Source: Aquila chrysaetos chrysaetos (lineage: Eukaryota > Chordata > Aves > Accipitriformes > Accipitridae). From it: a stretch of DNA of 64,000 nt. The notes under the pieces were generated by a model. That model did not search any database, was not told the DNA's origin, and was given only the letters and a program-made list of their open reading frames with translations. The stretch is taken from assembly GCF_900496995.4 (NCBI RefSeq), contig NC_044013.1:42607554-42671553 (forward strand). Reading direction: 5' to 3'. Both the position numbers and the translations under genes were made by a program. The first letter of the stretch is position 1, and each line of letters starts with the position of its first letter. This document shows, in pieces, positions 59,101-64,000 of the stretch.

Positions 59101-61110
59101 AACCTCATGATCTTTAAAGTATTGATTTTACAGAATCCTAGTAAAGTAGCACAGTAACATTATGTCCATTTTCAGCAAAGAGTAACCAAGACAGGCCTGC
59201 ATTTCACTCACTTAATTTGGCCACTTAACTGATATAAAGCTAGCCTGAAACACTGCCTCACCAGCTCACTGTAGTCAGGTGAGACACATACTCATTTCCA
59301 CAGGGCAACAAAGATCCTAAGGTGTTGGATACCAACCACTAAGTATTATTCAGCAGAATGGAGCTGGGTTCCCACAGACTGCCTCAGCATTCTGACCACT
59401 GAACCATCTTCCATGAGAAACTTATCTTCACAATTGGGTTCTCTGCTGGGAAATACATTGCCATTGACCATTGCCATCCCACACAAAGCCCAGCACACAA
59501 AATAGACGTTGGAGGGAAAAGAAACCAGAAATGGAGAGCTAGAACCATTTGACACTATTTTTTACTGTTTGCTCTGTGTTACTGAAGGTACCTGTGGGAT
59601 CCAAAAGCTGGTACCAGTGTTTGCAGCTGGCTCCAGGGTCTTGCTCCAGATTGTCTGTTACACAAGTTGCTCACACTGCATGTTCAAGAATAAATTCCTC
59701 AAAAAAACGGCAACCCAAAACCCATACCATCTCCCTGGGTGTTAGCAGGCTGTGTTTGAATTGAATCATAAAAATTGCTGAGAAGTACAGAGTGAATTTT
59801 ACAAGTTAAGATTAAGCAAACCAGCCCTGTAAAAAAAAAAATTAATCGAAGAAATACAAATGCAATTGTAGCATTAGCTTAGTTTTAATTAGGAAGATGC
59901 TTCGGAATATTCCCAGCAGTATAAGTACTCATAAAACAGCAAAGAAATGGAGTGTTTTTTCAAATCTATGTGTGATTTTAGGTATCTTGGGAATTTGGTG
60001 TTGAACTTGGAACATCTTTTACAGTTATCTAAAGTGCCAAAATTATTTGTCCTCCTTGAAGTGTGCAATAACAGACTCTGCAAGAAAAAAAAATCACTAG
60101 TGAACTTACTATTAAAAATTCATGGCCAAGTTCTGTAACCTGACTCATTATGCCTTCACTGGACCTGCTTTTATTAGCATGAATAGAGATTCCAAAAGTG
60201 ATATTTGTGCAAAATGATATGGTAAAATTTTCTGCAGAGGAAAGTAATAATCAAACTGCCAAAATAAGAATGAAATTGGAAGCTTCTTGAAAACTCTTTA
60301 ACCACTAAACATCTTGGTTCATGTTTTGACATCAGTCCAGGAAGACACCCAAGTGGACTGCTGCTGCTCAGAAGGATTCTTACTCTTTTGTCTTAGTATT
60401 TAGCTACATCAGTCCTCCCTTCCAGGTTTCACAGGTTCCCAGCTGGTAAATATAGGAAAGGCTTATGACCCTAGGCTCTAACTTCTTAAATACACTTACA
60501 ACTTATTGCAGCAGAGTGGCAGATCTTACCAGTTTCAGCAAACTGCCTTCTCTCATTATTACACTGTAATGTATTTTCTTTATTCCCTAGTAGGTCACAG
60601 GAGAGTGACTAGTGCCCTGTGTTCAAGGCCAGCACTATGGGTTCTTCTGCCCTAGGCAAACCAGCAAATGTCCATCCCTACCAAGTCACATTCACTCAGA
60701 GCTACTGAATATTTTGCAGCCCTGGGCAATGGCCTGCCCTGTAGATATACCCCTTCTCGTCTATGGGTGAGCATGTACAATGCTGAAGTCACTTTCTAAT
60801 AAACACGTCTCTCCAACATGCTGGGCTTTTATTAAGATCTGCTGTTTTGATGTGATCACTTCTGACGAGCTGTGGCCTGTCTTTATTGTGGATTTTGTCC
60901 TTTCTAAATATGATCTGTAAAGTCCTATTGCATGAATGATGACAGCCAGTCTTGTTCTGTTCACTTCTATTTCTGTTCTCTGCTTTATGCTTTGCTTGAT
61001 GCATGAGGCAGAGAAGCAGTCTCAAATGACAGTGCAACAGCAGCACATTTTGGGGGCACAGCCCTGCAGTGTGAAGTTAGCTTTACACAATATTAGTAGA
61101 GCATATGGGG

Positions 61111-61595
61111 GGGTTAAGAACTGGCTAAATGACAGATCTCAAGGATCTGTTTGTTGACAAGGAATCACCATTGGTTGGACATCCTTTATGCAGTTCTATA
61201 GCATCAGTATTAGGCCTAATGCTATTCAACACTATCAGCAGGTATCTCCCTGCAAATACAAAATTATAATTGTTAAAGCATGATGGTGAGAAAGATTACT
61301 AGAGCTGTACATAATGACAACAGGGCAATCAGAGATTATGTAGTAAATTTCTGGATAGGCTGTGTCCAAAGTTGTACTTTAATACACCTGAACGTTATAC
61401 AAACAACTCAGAGTGCAAGTTATACCTACACAATAGGGAACCATAACCTAGAAGGAATAGTTCTGAAAAAAGAACTAGAGAGTCATGCTGAACAAGCAAC
61501 TGAACATCAGCTCCCAGTGAGCTGCTGTGCAAAACAAAAAAATTGATACGAGCAATCCCTAAATGTATAAACAGGGAAACTATGAATAAACGGAA
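61111..61595 (+). mobile_element. Ancient CR1/L3-type LINE remnant
   Basis: Plus-strand phrases follow the order of a CR1-superfamily reverse transcriptase: AAGAACTGGCTAAATGACAG, CTAATGCTATTCAACACTAT, an ACCTAGAAGGAATAGTTCTG / AAAGAACTAGAGAGTCATGC segment, and AATGTATAAACAGGGAAACT. Frames are broken by indels and stops. It is much more diverged than the CR1 pieces at 9.5 and 38.1 kb, so it is an older insertion. Family is inferred from memory of the consensus order. Confidence 0.5.
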
Positions 61596-64000
61596 AAAAG
61601 TAACTTTACCTCTGAAAGTGGAAGAGCTCCATTTTATTTTGTATATCCACATTTAAAAAAAAAAAAAAGATATGGGCTGCCACTATCATAGCAATTCATC
61701 CAGCCCTCAACCTGCTACTGAAAATCCATTGTAAAGGACAAAAAGGAAACAGCTTCACACAGTTGAACAGTCCTGGCAATCAGCACACAGCCTAGGACCT
61801 GTAAGGCACAGATGTGCTAGCCCAACACAAGTCATCTGACTTAATGCAGACTTTCCTGGATCAAGTTTTAATACCACACTACACAGAGTCAATCTGTAAA
61901 ATCTAGTTGTCCTTCTGGTCTCAAACCTTGAAAATATAGGAAGGTGCTGAACAAAGAGATCTGATCACACCTAGTAGCCTAGCATGCTCAGCAATTCAAG
62001 ATCCCTATTTTCAGGCTCCAAGAAGCAGAGTTTTCTTACAGATCAAATGTAGATTATATTTTGTATTTGCACTAACTTTATGATTCCTTTACTGCTGATA
62101 TGGTGTAAAGCAACTTTAAGGCAACCGGAAATCAGACCTATAATGTGTTTTTCTTAGGGTCCGAGTAAAAGCTTAAAAGATCTGTCTGGTAAAGGAAAAC
62201 TGAATACAGACATAAATCAACAGGATTATAAAAAGGCACAAAAGCTCTAGGGTTTGGCCATAAAAAGACATCAAATTCTTGTCATGATGAAGACCACTTA
62301 TATAAATTAACCAAAGCCACAGGGCAAATGTTTTACCTTACACTCTTGTTTCATATCATGAAGCAGAGACATGCAATACATCAAACACAGCAAATAAAAC
62401 ATTGAGACTTTTGCAACCTAACACCAGTGAGGAAACATGCTGCCCACACTGAGGCCAGATTACCCTGTTCTGGATAATTAATAAGTATGCTCAGACTAAT
62501 TAGAATAATTTTCTTTGGAGCATGCTCACTAAATGTCAAGTTCAGGCAGTAATGGGAGGATAGGAATCTCCCTGGTTTAGGTGCAGTTCAAACTTCTCTA
62601 CTTACTCTTCTCCTGACAGTGACTTATCCTGGCTTACAGGAAATTCTGAAAGGCACAGTCTCAAAAGAACTTTATCTTCCCAGCTGTAAACTGCTCAGTT
62701 CAACTGCATGAATTTTGTTCTCAGTGGCCAAACCTATAAGTTATTTAGCTTTGAGATCATGCCCGAATATGAATTGAGTTAAAACTTGGTGCCATCAATT
62801 TAAAACAAAACTGCCTGTTCATTCCTTCCTTTCTTGTAAATATTGTATTTTGAAATGTTCCAGTGCTTAGTTCCAGTTTAGCAATCATGGTTCTCCCTAC
62901 TACTTTATGATAATTAGTATAACAACTCTCTGGCTGGGCTTATATCACCTTCTAATACCTTTTGAATCTCCAAATTTTTGAAAAACTTCCAACTGGGCAC
63001 AATACAAGCTACCAGAAATTTCATTAAAGGACGGATACCCAGTTGGCAGCATAAAGCATAAAAGTTCTTTTGAAAGGTGCAAACATGCTGTCTTTGATTA
63101 ATGAAAACATTAATTCTATGAACTATGGGTCACATAAGCATGGGAAGAGTACTAAGTCTTACATAAGGTTTTGTCATGGTTCCTAACTTGATTCAGGAAG
63201 GACTGAAACTGGCTAAAGTTTATTTTACCTTTATGCTTTAAGATAAGGTCATTTTGCTCATGCAATCCAACTTTACCCTTTTTTTAAATAAGGCAAGAAG
63301 ATAAAAGCACATAATTCAAACAAGCAGCTATCACTTAGTGCAGAAAAGGCTCTACTTAGGAAAGTAAAAGTACAAAAATTCAATAGAAGGACAGTCATGG
63401 GAAGGTATAGTCAGAATTTTAAAAAAAGCAAAAGTCACAGTGACCTACACTACTGACTAAAGATTAATAAAAAAGTGTTGTGGTTTTTTTTTTTTTTTTT
63501 TAATCAAGAATGCCTAAGGTATACCTCTTAACATTCCTTTAGTGCAAACACCATATCCAGCCTACAAGGGACTAAACCCTGCAGTATAACAGAGCTTTCG
63601 AGTATGACCTCTCATTTTACCTATCTACCACAGCACATCCTTTCCAGTCCTAACTATACACACATAATCCCTAGACTAATGACGATGGTACTTGTCCAAT
63701 GCCCTGGTATCTACAGTTCATCCTGTAATCGTTCTTCCCAGTTTACATTATCCTTTACAGCAGCATCAAGAACAACTTGCTGTCTCATTATTTCAAATCC
63801 ACACCTACTGAAATTTAGCATCTTCCAATCCTTTGCTCTCAATCCAAGTAATAATCTGAGCCAAAACCTTCCCTGGCATAAACCCTGTCTGTGGTGGAAT
63901 TATGAATTTGGCCCACCACATCTTCAGCAAAATACATGTCTGTTCACGGGAGAAATGTTTATAAGCAGCAGTATTACAGAACATTTAAGTCTAGGAGTCT

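Noticed and set aside
59200-59560. Moderately GC-balanced stretch as a possible conserved exon upstream of LYRM9
   Set aside because: No open frame with conserved content and no convincing splice pair; nothing links it to LYRM9.

Overview
This is a piece of a vertebrate nuclear genome, almost certainly a bird. The evidence is short exons in a low-density landscape, several CR1-type LINE fragments with the avian 3' end, a solo LTR of a kind I associate with bird genomes, and the gene order NOS2 followed by LYRM9 on one strand. That order matches the order I recall around human NOS2 on chromosome 17. I see no bacterial-type genes, CRISPR arrays, tRNAs or rRNAs.

Layout. (1) 1 to about 6.93 kb is gene-free. 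Its first 1.65 kb is GC- and CpG-rich, with an exact 32-bp tandem duplication and single kappaB-like and AP-1-like motifs. (2) About 6.93 to 27.70 kb holds the complete NOS2 gene (inducible nitric oxide synthase) on the minus strand. It has 27 exons: one non-coding first exon and 26 coding exons. I placed every splice boundary by reading the sequence. All coding exons join in frame to 3474 nt, or 1157 residues plus a stop, with no break. Every key site is present: zinc cysteines, heme cysteine, arginine-binding glutamate, calmodulin helix, and FMN, FAD and NADPH sites. A compact promoter with a TATA box and an NF-kappaB site lies directly upstream, and the 3' UTR carries AU-rich elements, so both ends look built for inducible, short-lived expression. 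(3) About 27.75 to 49.39 kb is intergenic. It contains a 1149-bp solo LTR with 5-bp target duplications, a CR1 fragment and traces of older repeats. (4) 49.39 to 50.47 kb holds three exons of LYRM9 (a small LYR-motif protein) on the minus strand; the reading predicts a C-terminus longer than the mammalian one. (5) 50.47 to 64.0 kb has no recognisable coding exon. It holds a CR1 fragment, an old LINE remnant and a retrocopy-like 3' end with a poly(A) tract. LYRM9's 5' untranslated exon and promoter probably lie here or beyond the right edge.

The two genes have no obvious functional link. NOS2 makes nitric oxide in activated macrophages and epithelium, while LYRM9 belongs to a family of mitochondrial assembly adaptors. 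I found no convincing new biological system. The points most worth checking are the NOS2 promoter and intron-1 polypurine tract, the LTR with its internal degenerate repeat array, the LYRM9 tail, and the retrocopy-like tract at 51.4 kb.
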